IMG/VR virus record: IMGVR_UViG_3300006079_000003
Coordinates: 1 to 33,866 of that record
Length of the DNA: 33,866 nt
Source of the DNA: a virus
Reading direction: 5' to 3' (one strand)
Each line of letters starts with the position of its first letter. The stretch's first letter is position 1. Both the position numbers and the translations under genes were made by a program. Positions 8,131 through 15,153 of the stretch are shown in pieces. The notes under the pieces are model-generated. The model did no database searches. It saw only the letters and a program-made list of their open reading frames with translations, and was not told the DNA's origin.

Positions 8131-9189
8131 ATGGCAACACTAGCAGAGATCAGAGCGAAGCTTCTCGCACAAGAAACAAGAACTACATCAACATATTCTT
8201 CAACCGGAGATAACGCGATTTTCGCACACTGGAACATTCCAGAAGGTACAACAACAACTTTAAGATTCCTACCAGACGGTGATGATACTAATACATTCTT
8301 TTGGCGTGAACGTCAGATGATGAGATTTCAATTCCCCGGCGTAAAAGGACAAGATGAGAACAAGCAAGTAACAGTACAAGTACCATGTGTAGAAATGTGG
8401 GGAGATACATGTCCCGTACATGCTGAAATTAGACCATGGTTCAAAGATCCTTCTTTAGAAGATATGGCACGTAAATATTGGAAAAAGCGTAGTTATGTTT
8501 TCCAAGGATACGTAGTTGATTCAGAATTGGTAGAAGATACAAAACCAGAAAACCCAATTCGTAGATTTGTAATTAGTCCACAGATTTATAAGATTATTTC
8601 AGCAGCTTTAATGGATCCAGATTTCCAAGAAATCCCAACAGATTATGAGTTAGGCACTGACTTTAAGGTAACAAAATCTACAAAAGGACAATATGCTGAT
8701 TATTCAACAAGTAATTGGGCAAGACGTGAACGTGGCCTTGATCAACCGGAAAGAGACGCAATTAATACAAATGGTCTATTTACGTTAAATGACTACTTAC
8801 CAAAGAAACCTTCAGCAGAAGAATTAGCCATTATTTACGAAATGTTTGAAGCAAGTGTTGACGGTCAGTTATATGATCCAGAACGTTTTGGTGATTACTA
8901 CCGTCCATACGGTGTAGACGCTCCAGGCAAACGAAATGTAGCGGCATCAGCTGTTACGACTACTACAACAACAGCTACTCCAGTAGCAGCCCCAGCAGTT
9001 GAAGCAGCTCCAGTAGCAGCAGCTCCGGTGGTTGAAGCAGCTCCGGCAGCAGCTCCGGTAGCAGCAGCTCCGGTAGCAGCAGCTCCGGTGGTTGAAGCAG
9101 CTCCGGTAGCAGCTCCAGTAGCGGAGACCTCTGACAAGGCAAGCGCACAGGATATCTTAGCAATGATTCGTCAACGCAAAGAAGCTTAA
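8131..9189 (+). CDS. 32: Single-stranded DNA binding protein gp32
   Basis: It coats single-stranded DNA in replication and recombination and recruits UvsX/UvsY and the replisome. The 352 residues include the N-terminal cooperativity segment, the OB-fold core (LRFLPDGDDTNTFFWRERQ) and a zinc-site-like loop with C86, C94 and H97 (VPCVEMWGDTCPVHAEIR). T4 uses H-C-C-C, so the ligand set here looks altered or a fourth ligand lies elsewhere. Residues 270 to about 335 form a low-complexity Thr then Ala/Pro/Val linker made of near-identical units. The last 20 residues (from SDKASAQDILAM) are helical and not the acidic tail of T4 gp32. A strong AGGAGA site precedes the ATG, and promoters of both classes lie upstream. 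Confidence 0.95.
   Translation: MATLAEIRAKLLAQETRTTSTYSSTGDNAIFAHWNIPEGTTTTLRFLPDGDDTNTFFWRERQMMRFQFPGVKGQDENKQVTVQVPCVEMWGDTCPVHAEIRPWFKDPSLEDMARKYWKKRSYVFQGYVVDSELVEDTKPENPIRRFVISPQIYKIISAALMDPDFQEIPTDYELGTDFKVTKSTKGQYADYSTSNWARRERGLDQPERDAINTNGLFTLNDYLPKKPSAEELAIIYEMFEASVDGQLYDPERFGDYYRPYGVDAPGKRNVAASAVTTTTTTATPVAAPAVEAAPVAAAPVVEAAPAAAPVAAAPVAAAPVVEAAPVAAPVAETSDKASAQDILAMIRQRKEA
8980..9122 (+). repeat. Ala/Pro/Val low-complexity linker repeats in gp32
   Basis: Units built on GCAGCTCCGGT-like DNA encode EAAPVAAAP motifs linking the DNA-binding core to the conserved C-terminal helix. The open frame seen here on the opposite strand is a shadow of this composition. Confidence 0.8.
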
Positions 9190-9197
9190 TATTTAAG

Positions 9198-9225
9198 TTG
9201 GGGAGTAATCCCCAATTATTTTATT
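9198..9225 (+). terminator. Rho-independent terminator between gp32 and uvsX
   Basis: A 6-bp stem TTGGGG (9198-9203) / CCCCAA (9210-9215) with a 6-base loop is followed by a T-rich tail. No separate promoter was found before uvsX, so this probably attenuates rather than ends the transcript. Confidence 0.7.
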
Positions 9226-9238
9226 GTTGTAGGAGGTT

Positions 9239-10324
9239 ATGATGGCACGACCATTTGACGTAAGTAAATTTAGAAAAGGAATAACAAAATCTGTTCCTGG
9301 GCTAAGTGTTGGATTTAATGATCCTGATACCTGGATTTCTACAGGTAATTACACACTAAACAAATTAATTAGTGATGACTTTAATAGAGGAATTCCATTA
9401 GGAAAAGTATCAGTATTGGCTGGAGAGTCAGGCTCTGGTAAATCATTTATTGCCGCAGGTAACATTGTGCGCGAAGCACAAGGTCAAGGTATTTTTGTAG
9501 TATTAATTGACAGTGAAAACGCATTGGATGAAAAATGGCTACATGCTTTAAATGTAGATACTAGTGATGATAAGTTATTAAAACTTAACATGGCTATGAT
9601 TGATGATGTTGCTAAGGTAATTAGTGATTTTATGAAAGCATATAAAGTAGACTATGTTGACATGGATGAAGAAGAAAGACCAAAGGTACTATTTGTGGTT
9701 GATTCTTTAGGAATGTTAATGACACCAACAGATCTCGATCAGTTTAATAGAGGTGATTTGAAGGGTGATATGGGACGTAAACCAAAAGCTCTAACTGCTC
9801 TTGTAAGAAACTGTGTCAATATGTTTGGTGAATATAATGTTGGATTGTTGGCAACAAACCATACATATGCTTCTCAAGATATGTTTGATCCAGATGCTAA
9901 GATTAGTGGAGGACAAGGATTCATCTATGCTTCAAGTATTGTAATTGCGATGCGCAAACTTAAATTGAAAGTAGATGCTGACGGCGTAAAAACTTCAAAG
10001 GTTCATGGAATTAGAGCGGCATGCAAGGTGATGAAAACACGATATGCTAAACCGTTTGAAGATGTACAATTAGAAATTCCATATGAAACTGGTATGAGTC
10101 CATATAGTGGACTTGTTGAGTTTTTTGAAGCAAAAGGCACACTTCAAAAGAAAGGTAATAGGTTAGAGTATACTAGTGTTGTCACTGGTGAAATAATAAT
10201 CCAGTTTAGAAAGGTTTGGGCTAAAAACGAAAACAATTGTTTGGATTTGGTAATGGAAGAATTTGATAAGACTTCAGAGAAATTAGAAGTTGTAACAGAG
10301 ATAGAGGAGACAGTAAATGATTGA
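9239..10324 (+). CDS. uvsX: UvsX recombinase (RecA-like)
   Basis: This is the phage RecA/Rad51 homologue. It forms filaments on single-stranded DNA and performs strand exchange for recombination-dependent replication, with gp32 and UvsY as partners. The 361 residues show Walker A GESGSGKS (62-69), Walker B KVLFVVDSLGML (about 149-160) and the RecA-type loop segment ISGGQGFIYASSIV. Length is close to T4 UvsX. A near-perfect AGGAGGT ribosome site precedes tandem ATGs at 9239 and 9242; either could start. It is separated from gp32 by a terminator hairpin, and its 3' end overlaps the next gene by 8 bases. Confidence 0.95.
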   Translation: MMARPFDVSKFRKGITKSVPGLSVGFNDPDTWISTGNYTLNKLISDDFNRGIPLGKVSVLAGESGSGKSFIAAGNIVREAQGQGIFVVLIDSENALDEKWLHALNVDTSDDKLLKLNMAMIDDVAKVISDFMKAYKVDYVDMDEEERPKVLFVVDSLGMLMTPTDLDQFNRGDLKGDMGRKPKALTALVRNCVNMFGEYNVGLLATNHTYASQDMFDPDAKISGGQGFIYASSIVIAMRKLKLKVDADGVKTSKVHGIRAACKVMKTRYAKPFEDVQLEIPYETGMSPYSGLVEFFEAKGTLQKKGNRLEYTSVVTGEIIIQFRKVWAKNENNCLDLVMEEFDKTSEKLEVVTEIEETVND

Positions 10325-10553
10325 GTGTGATGTAGAATTTTTAGTTGCGATGTATGACTCGTCGGTGACATATATAAAAACAACTGATAGACAAAAGTTT
10401 GCGGGTGATTTTATTGCGATGATATCCGATCATGAAATGGACACTGGTGATATTTATGAAGAATTATCAGACCATGATGGTTATTTAGAAATCGCCATAG
10501 ATAATACTGTAGAAGACGAGTATGACGAAGAAGATGACGACGACGAGTTTTAA
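10317..10553 (+). CDS. Small acidic protein between uvsX and uvsY
   Basis: Unrecognised protein of 78 residues. Its ATG overlaps the end of uvsX by 8 bases, indicating translational coupling. The first 50 residues look like a small alpha/beta domain (EFLVAMYDSSVTYIKTTDRQKF). The last 15 residues are almost all Asp/Glu and end in Phe (DEEDDDDEF). Such acidic tails occur in proteins that mimic DNA or bind gp32-type or clamp partners. Its place inside the UvsX-UvsY pair suggests a recombination accessory, by inference only. Confidence 0.65.
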   Translation: MIECDVEFLVAMYDSSVTYIKTTDRQKFAGDFIAMISDHEMDTGDIYEELSDHDGYLEIAIDNTVEDEYDEEDDDDEF

Positions 10554-10556
10554 TTA

Positions 10557-11015
10557 ATGAGTATATGGTTTAGAAAAGTAGTCAATAATCTCGGTAATAT
10601 TATCGATGCGGTAACTCATTTTGAAAAAGAGATAGCAGAAGCGAGGTTTTCTTGCAGTATGAAAGGAAATTTAGAAAAGCAAAGTTCTGAAATGCCGGGG
10701 ATTGTTGAACACCGATTTAATCAACTTCAGGAAGTAGAAGCAATCCTTGAACATTTAAATATTGAAATGAGAAGAACACGCAGTAAGTTCTTTCGTAAGT
10801 ATTTAGAAAATTATAATAGACAGTTAAGCAGTCGAGACGTTGAAAAATTTGTCGATGGCGAAGAAGAGGTAGTAGCATTGCAGTTGTTGATTAATGAATT
10901 TAGCTTAGTTAGAAATAGATTCATGGGAATAATTAAAGCCTTAGAGGCCAAGCAATTCCAAATCAATAACATAGTGAAATTACGCGCCGCAGGACTTGAA
11001 GATATATCGTTATAA
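10557..11015 (+). CDS. uvsY: UvsY recombination mediator
   Basis: UvsY loads UvsX onto gp32-coated single-stranded DNA. The 152-residue protein is helical and basic. The segment KYLENYNRQLSSRDVEKFVDGE followed by VVALQLLINEFSLVRNRFMGIIKAL matches the core of UvsY in T4-like phages. Length is close to T4 UvsY (137 residues). It starts 3 bases after the small acidic gene and is the last gene of the unit: a strong terminator follows 21 bases after the stop. The order gp32, uvsX, uvsY supports the call. Confidence 0.85.
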   Translation: MSIWFRKVVNNLGNIIDAVTHFEKEIAEARFSCSMKGNLEKQSSEMPGIVEHRFNQLQEVEAILEHLNIEMRRTRSKFFRKYLENYNRQLSSRDVEKFVDGEEEVVALQLLINEFSLVRNRFMGIIKALEAKQFQINNIVKLRAAGLEDISL

Positions 11016-11036
11016 TTAATAAATGATTCACAAATT

Positions 11037-11057
11037 AGGCCGCTTGCGGCCTTTTTT
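11037..11057 (+). terminator. Strong rho-independent terminator after uvsY
   Basis: GC-rich inverted repeat AGGCCGC (11037-11043) / GCGGCCT (11046-11052), forming a tight stem with a CTTG-type loop, followed by six T. It separates the recombination unit from the AAA+/uvsW unit. Confidence 0.9.
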
Positions 11058-11072
11058 GTATGTGACAAATAA

Positions 11073-11126
11073 GTAAGACATCTTGTTAAATATCTGAAAT
11101 AAAAGGTTGACAGGTAAGACGTCTTA
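11073..11126. promoter_or_regulatory. Putative operator pair (AAGACGTCTT palindromes)
   Basis: TAAGACGTCTTA at 11115-11126 is a perfect 12-bp palindrome lying between the -35 and -10 of the promoter. A near copy, TAAGACATCTTG at 11074-11085, lies 41 bp upstream, close to four helical turns. The spacing and position are those of a repressor site with a cooperative partner. The binding protein is unknown. Confidence 0.5.
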
Positions 11127-11135
11127 TGCTATAAT
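11107..11135 (+). promoter_or_regulatory. Consensus sigma70-type promoter of the AAA+ gene
   Basis: Perfect TTGACA (11107-11112), 17-bp spacer and perfect TATAAT (11130-11135). The predicted start near 11142 gives a leader of about 32 nt with an AAGGGG ribosome site before the ATG at 11174. Confidence 0.85.
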
Positions 11136-11173
11136 ATGCATATATTAAATAATAAAGCTAAGGGGCAAAAGAT

Positions 11174-12019
11174 ATGACAACAAAGAGAAAATATAAAACG
11201 AAAAAATCATTAATTGAAACGGTTGATGTACCAAAGAAAAAGTTAGTGGAAACTGACGAGCAAATTGGAGAACGTTTAGCAGAAAGATTTCAAATATTAG
11301 ATGACATGACACAAGCTAGTGTCAACGGTGTTGTTCGTGGCATGGTAGTTACAGGTCCTCCTGGTGTAGGTAAATCATATGGTGTTGAAAAGATATTAGA
11401 TCAAAACAATATGTTTGATAAAATCGCCGGAAATAAATTAAGATATGCGGTTGAGAAAGGAGCAGCATCAGCAGTTGGTTTATATAAATTACTTTATAAC
11501 TATTCAGAGAAGAATAATGTATTAGTACTTGATGATTGTGACACTGTATTATATGATGAAACATCATTAAATTTATTAAAGGCAGCATTGGATTCAGGTA
11601 AGAAGAGACGCATTAGTTGGAATACAGACAGTGCTCTTTTGCGACGTGAAGGCATTCCTGGAAGTTTTGAATTTAAAGGTAGTGTTATTTTTATTACTAA
11701 TCTTAAATTTGATAGTGTCCGTGGCAAATTAAAAGATCACTTGGCGGCGCTTATGTCAAGATGTCACTATTTAGATTTAACTCTTGACACTGTTCGTGAA
11801 AAACTTATTCGTTGTAGACAAATTGTAGATGCGGGTATGTTGGAAGAGTACGGATTTACAAAGGAAGAAGAATATGAAGTTTTGAATTATGTTATTGATA
11901 ACCAAACTCGCATGCGTGAGATTAGTTTAAGAATGATAACCAAGGTTGCTGATCTTAAGCAAAGTATGCCAGAAAAATGGGAACGCATGGTAGAGTGTAC
12001 GTGTATGAAGCGAGTATAA
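11174..12019 (+). CDS. AAA+ ATPase of unknown role
   Basis: A 281-residue P-loop ATPase. A basic N-terminal tail (KRKYKTKK) precedes the AAA core with Walker A GPPGVGKS (61-68), Walker B VLVLDDCD (116-123), a sensor-1-like stretch VIFITNLKF and a C-terminal helical lid. It lacks the features I would expect of clamp loader gp44, and its Walker B is D-D-C-D rather than D-E-x-x. Proteins of this kind occur in marine T4-like phages, to my memory without an assigned function. It is the first gene behind a consensus promoter with a putative operator and is followed by uvsW, suggesting an early replication or host-takeover role. An ATPase is clear; its substrate is not. Confidence 0.8.
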   Translation: MTTKRKYKTKKSLIETVDVPKKKLVETDEQIGERLAERFQILDDMTQASVNGVVRGMVVTGPPGVGKSYGVEKILDQNNMFDKIAGNKLRYAVEKGAASAVGLYKLLYNYSEKNNVLVLDDCDTVLYDETSLNLLKAALDSGKKRRISWNTDSALLRREGIPGSFEFKGSVIFITNLKFDSVRGKLKDHLAALMSRCHYLDLTLDTVREKLIRCRQIVDAGMLEEYGFTKEEEYEVLNYVIDNQTRMREISLRMITKVADLKQSMPEKWERMVECTCMKRV

Positions 12020-12036
12020 AAAAAGTAGGTATTATA

Positions 12037-12065
12037 TTGACAAACCACACGTTATCAAGTATAAT
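12037..12065 (+). promoter_or_regulatory. Consensus promoter placing +1 on the uvsW ATG
   Basis: Perfect TTGACA (12037-12042), 17-bp spacer, perfect TATAAT (12060-12065). The uvsW ATG begins after exactly 6 more bases, at the usual +1 position. No ribosome binding site precedes it. Confidence 0.8.
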
Positions 12066-12071
12066 TGTAAT

Positions 12072-13520
12072 ATGAATTGCACTATAACATTAAAAGACGA
12101 AGTCAATTGTAAAATTGAAGGGGTTGGATTAACTACTCGCAGAAAGTTAGAAAACGAAGTAAAGTTTTTCTTACCACATGCGTTTCATGTTCCATCTTAT
12201 AAGTTAGGAAGATGGGACGGATGTGTCAGGTATTGTACTGTTGGCGGAGTCACATATATTAGTTTATTAGATCGACTTTTGCCAATACTTATTGAGGATG
12301 GATATTCTATTGAGGTAGATGATAGAAGAGACCAACATCAATTCGAATTTACTGCGGTTGATGAGGAAACATTTGCTCACAAGTCCTGGCCAGCAGGCCA
12401 CGTAGTAGAAGGGCAACCTGTAGTCTTGCGAGATTACCAGATTTCCATTGTAAATAAGTTCTTAGAAAATCCACAATGTATTCAAGAAATTGCTACGGGT
12501 GCTGGTAAGACATTAGTCACAGCCGCATTGAGTAATACTGTTGAACAGTACGGCAGAAGTATTGTAATAGTACCAAACAAGGACCTTGTACGTCAGACGT
12601 ATGAAGATTATTTGAATCTCGGGTTAGATGTTGGTGTTTATTATGGTGACAAAAAAGAACTAGGAAAAACCCACACCATTTGTACATGGCAGAGTCTTAA
12701 TAGTATTAAGAAGCGATTTAAAGAAGCTAAGAGTGATATGAGCTTGCGAGAGTTTGCTGAAGATGTTGTATGTGTTATTGTCGATGAGGTACACCAAGCA
12801 AAGGCTGATGTGCTAAAGGATATATTAACTAAAGATTTCTCAAATGTACCTCTTCGTTGGGGATTAACTGGAACTATTCCAAAAGCAGATCATGAAAAGA
12901 TAGGATTGCATGTAAGTCTCGGTGATGTAGTTAATAAGTTAGCGGCAAGTGAGTTACAAGATATGGGCGTGTTGTCCAATTGTCATGTTAATATTGTACA
13001 GTTAAAGGAAACGGCGATATATGCTAATTATCAAAGCGAGTTAAGTTATTTAACGACAGATGATAAGAGGATAGATTATATTAGCGGACTAATTGATTCT
13101 ATATCTGACTCTGGCAATACATTGGTACTTGTTGATAGAATTAAAGCAGGTCAAAAGATTGTTGAAAATATCGAAAAGGCAGTGTTTGTTAGCGGTATAA
13201 CAAAAGCAGCAGATAGGAAAGAACAGTATGATGATATTAATACTGGCACTAACAATGTTTTAGTAGCAACATATGGGGTAGCGTCAGTTGGTATTAATAT
13301 TCCACGTATATTTAATCTTGTTTTATTGGAACCAGGAAAGAGCTTTGTACGAGTTATACAGAGTATTGGTAGAGGTGTTAGAAAGGCAAACGATAAAGAA
13401 CACGTTGAAATATGGGATATAGCAAGTACAGCCAAATATAGTAAGAAACATTTAACAGAAAGAAAACGGTTTTATAAAGAAGCCAATTATCCATTTACAT
13501 TAGAAAAGGTAGATTATTAG
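12072..13520 (+). CDS. uvsW: UvsW helicase
   Basis: A superfamily 2 helicase that in T4 unwinds R-loops and branched DNA and switches replication from origin to recombination mode. The 482 residues start with the UvsW N-terminal domain (the YKLGRWDGCVRY segment). Walker A ATGAGKT (141-147), the DEVH box (238-241), a GLTGTIP motif (about 268-274) and the motif VI region QSIGRGVRK follow. Length is near T4 UvsW. The ATG lies 6 bases after a perfect -10 hexamer and has no ribosome site, so the mRNA from this promoter should be leaderless. Readthrough from the AAA+ gene would give a leadered form. The next gene begins 1 base after the stop. Confidence 0.92.
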   Translation: MNCTITLKDEVNCKIEGVGLTTRRKLENEVKFFLPHAFHVPSYKLGRWDGCVRYCTVGGVTYISLLDRLLPILIEDGYSIEVDDRRDQHQFEFTAVDEETFAHKSWPAGHVVEGQPVVLRDYQISIVNKFLENPQCIQEIATGAGKTLVTAALSNTVEQYGRSIVIVPNKDLVRQTYEDYLNLGLDVGVYYGDKKELGKTHTICTWQSLNSIKKRFKEAKSDMSLREFAEDVVCVIVDEVHQAKADVLKDILTKDFSNVPLRWGLTGTIPKADHEKIGLHVSLGDVVNKLAASELQDMGVLSNCHVNIVQLKETAIYANYQSELSYLTTDDKRIDYISGLIDSISDSGNTLVLVDRIKAGQKIVENIEKAVFVSGITKAADRKEQYDDINTGTNNVLVATYGVASVGINIPRIFNLVLLEPGKSFVRVIQSIGRGVRKANDKEHVEIWDIASTAKYSKKHLTERKRFYKEANYPFTLEKVDY

Positions 13521-13521
13521 A

Positions 13522-14022
13522 ATGAGAATATTAAAAGTAGAAGACGAATCATATGATTTAGATAAAATCCCAGATGTTATTGATGATTTGCGATATGGGA
13601 TTTTAGATTATTCAGATCCAAAGTCGGTAGATTATTATTTTATTCCGTTAGTTTTCTTAGAAACATTTTACGCACCGGCGGCTGTATTGCAAGTTGGTGA
13701 TGATCACATCAATGTTCCGTTAGATTGGAGTATTGTAATATGTGATCCAGAAGCTGGAGAACCTGAGGTTATTAATATTATGAGTTTAAACGATAGAGGG
13801 TTTACCGCATTTACGTTCAATCCACTAAGTGGATATATGCCCGAGTACAAACAATTAGCTGTACAGAATGTACATGCTGATGTTAAGTGGTATGCTCCCA
13901 AGTTAAAGTTTGGACATCTATTATGTGTACCATTAACCGAAGGAAAAAATCCAAAGTGTGTACTTTTAGTTAAGGAAGCGAAGAAGATTCCTGAGGTTTT
14001 AGATCTTGGAGAGATCTGGTAA
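13522..14022 (+). CDS. Conserved phage protein of unknown function
   Basis: Unrecognised protein of 166 residues, starting 1 base after uvsW and ending directly against the next ATG, so it is probably co-expressed with both. The sequence is beta-rich, with no membrane segment, signal or catalytic motif seen. Notable stretches are VDYYFIPLVFLETFYAPAAV and a C-terminal LCVPLTEGKNPKCVLLVKEA. Its place between UvsW and a gp62-like candidate suggests a replication or late-transcription accessory; this rests on context only. It does not look like sigma factor gp55 or coactivator gp33. Confidence 0.6.
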   Translation: MRILKVEDESYDLDKIPDVIDDLRYGILDYSDPKSVDYYFIPLVFLETFYAPAAVLQVGDDHINVPLDWSIVICDPEAGEPEVINIMSLNDRGFTAFTFNPLSGYMPEYKQLAVQNVHADVKWYAPKLKFGHLLCVPLTEGKNPKCVLLVKEAKKIPEVLDLGEIW

Positions 14023-14475
14023 ATGGGTTTATCTATTAAAGAAGAAATGAAGGCTATTGATACAAAGGATCGTTCCTGGTATGATGAATTAACTGATGAA
14101 GAAAGAAAAAAGGTAGGCATATGGGTACTAATGCGTTATACGTGTTCGTTAAATCACAATATTAAGGATTTTGAGGAACATTATCTTGAGTGGACAAATG
14201 AATTAGTAAATGTGCACCACAACACGCTTAGACATCACCCACAGTTACAGTTTCAATTATTACAAGCAGTTGGTCTCGGTAAGTCAATGTTTCATCCTTG
14301 GATAGCCCCAGGTAAGAAAAAGAAACAGAACAAGTTTATAAATTATTTAACCGATCAATTAACACATTTGAATGATGATGAGATTTTCTTATATGAAGGT
14401 TTAATAGAAAACAAACGGAGTTATTTAGAGGAATGTGGATTGGATAAAAAACAGATAAAAGAATTATTGAAATAA
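14023..14475 (+). CDS. Possible clamp loader small subunit (gp62-like)
   Basis: The 150-residue helical protein has the layout I associate with gp62-type proteins of marine T4-like phages. SWYDELTDEERKKVGIWVLMRY is near the N-terminus, followed by VNVHHNTLRHHPQLQFQLLQ and a short basic segment (PGKKKKQNKF). In T4, gp62 joins gp44 to load the sliding clamp gp45. The match is to remembered patterns and not to residues of known function, and gp44 and gp45 are not in this window, so the call is tentative. The gene abuts the preceding one with no gap and precedes a zinc-finger gene by 3 bases. Confidence 0.4.
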   Translation: MGLSIKEEMKAIDTKDRSWYDELTDEERKKVGIWVLMRYTCSLNHNIKDFEEHYLEWTNELVNVHHNTLRHHPQLQFQLLQAVGLGKSMFHPWIAPGKKKKQNKFINYLTDQLTHLNDDEIFLYEGLIENKRSYLEECGLDKKQIKELLK

Positions 14476-14478
14476 TAG

Positions 14479-15153
14479 ATGCTATTTAAATGCGAGTATT
14501 GTAAAAAACAGTTTAAGCGAGAAAATACTCTGGTAGTACATATGTGTCAAAAAAAGAGACGGCATATGGAAAAGGATGAACCAAATATTAGGTTAGGATT
14601 TCGTACATATCAGTTATTTTATAAATTAGGCACAGCCGCAAAAAATGCAAAATCATATGATGATTTTGTTAATAGTCAGTATTATATGGCGTTTGTTAAG
14701 TTTGGAAAATATTGCCTTGATTTAAAAATTAATGATGTTGAAGGATACGCAACATGGTTGATTAAAAATGGAACACGGTTAGATGATTGGACAAGTGATA
14801 GGGTATTTAATAAATGGATTAAGACTCGTCTAAAAGATGAGACACCAGAACGTGCGGTTGAAAGAACAATTTTATTTATGACAGCTTGGGCTGAGGAAAC
14901 AGATAACAATTGGGTTGACTATTTTGATAAAGTACCAACAAACCTAATAGTATTTCATATATGTAGCGGAAAGATATCACCGTGGGTAATATATTCAAGC
15001 AATAAGGCACAGAATCTAATAGATAAGATGAATGACGAACAACTTAAACTGATTTCAGACTATATAGATCCACAATTTTGGCAAGTACGCCTTGCTCGAA
15101 AAGCAGCAGATTTTAATTGGACCAAACAAATAGTAACACAGGCAGGATTTTAA
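14479..15153 (+). CDS. Zinc-finger protein of unknown function
   Basis: The 224-residue protein opens with a zinc-finger-like motif: C5 and C8 in FKCEYCKKQFKRENTLVVHMC with H21 and C23, a C2HC variant of a C2H2 finger. The remaining 190 residues are a helical domain with SQYYMAFVKFGKYC, GTRLDDW and KISPWVIYSS. I remember a similar conserved protein in marine T4-like phages without assigned function. Its stop overlaps the ATG of the DnaE-like gene by one base (TAATG), so the two are translationally coupled and may act together on DNA. DNA or RNA binding is inferred from the finger. Confidence 0.65.
   Translation: MLFKCEYCKKQFKRENTLVVHMCQKKRRHMEKDEPNIRLGFRTYQLFYKLGTAAKNAKSYDDFVNSQYYMAFVKFGKYCLDLKINDVEGYATWLIKNGTRLDDWTSDRVFNKWIKTRLKDETPERAVERTILFMTAWAEETDNNWVDYFDKVPTNLIVFHICSGKISPWVIYSSNKAQNLIDKMNDEQLKLISDYIDPQFWQVRLARKAADFNWTKQIVTQAGF

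Noticed and set aside
8898-9163. Minus-strand and alternate-frame open frames in the gp32 linker
   Set aside because: They are shadows of the Ala/Pro/Val repeat; gp32 itself is certain.
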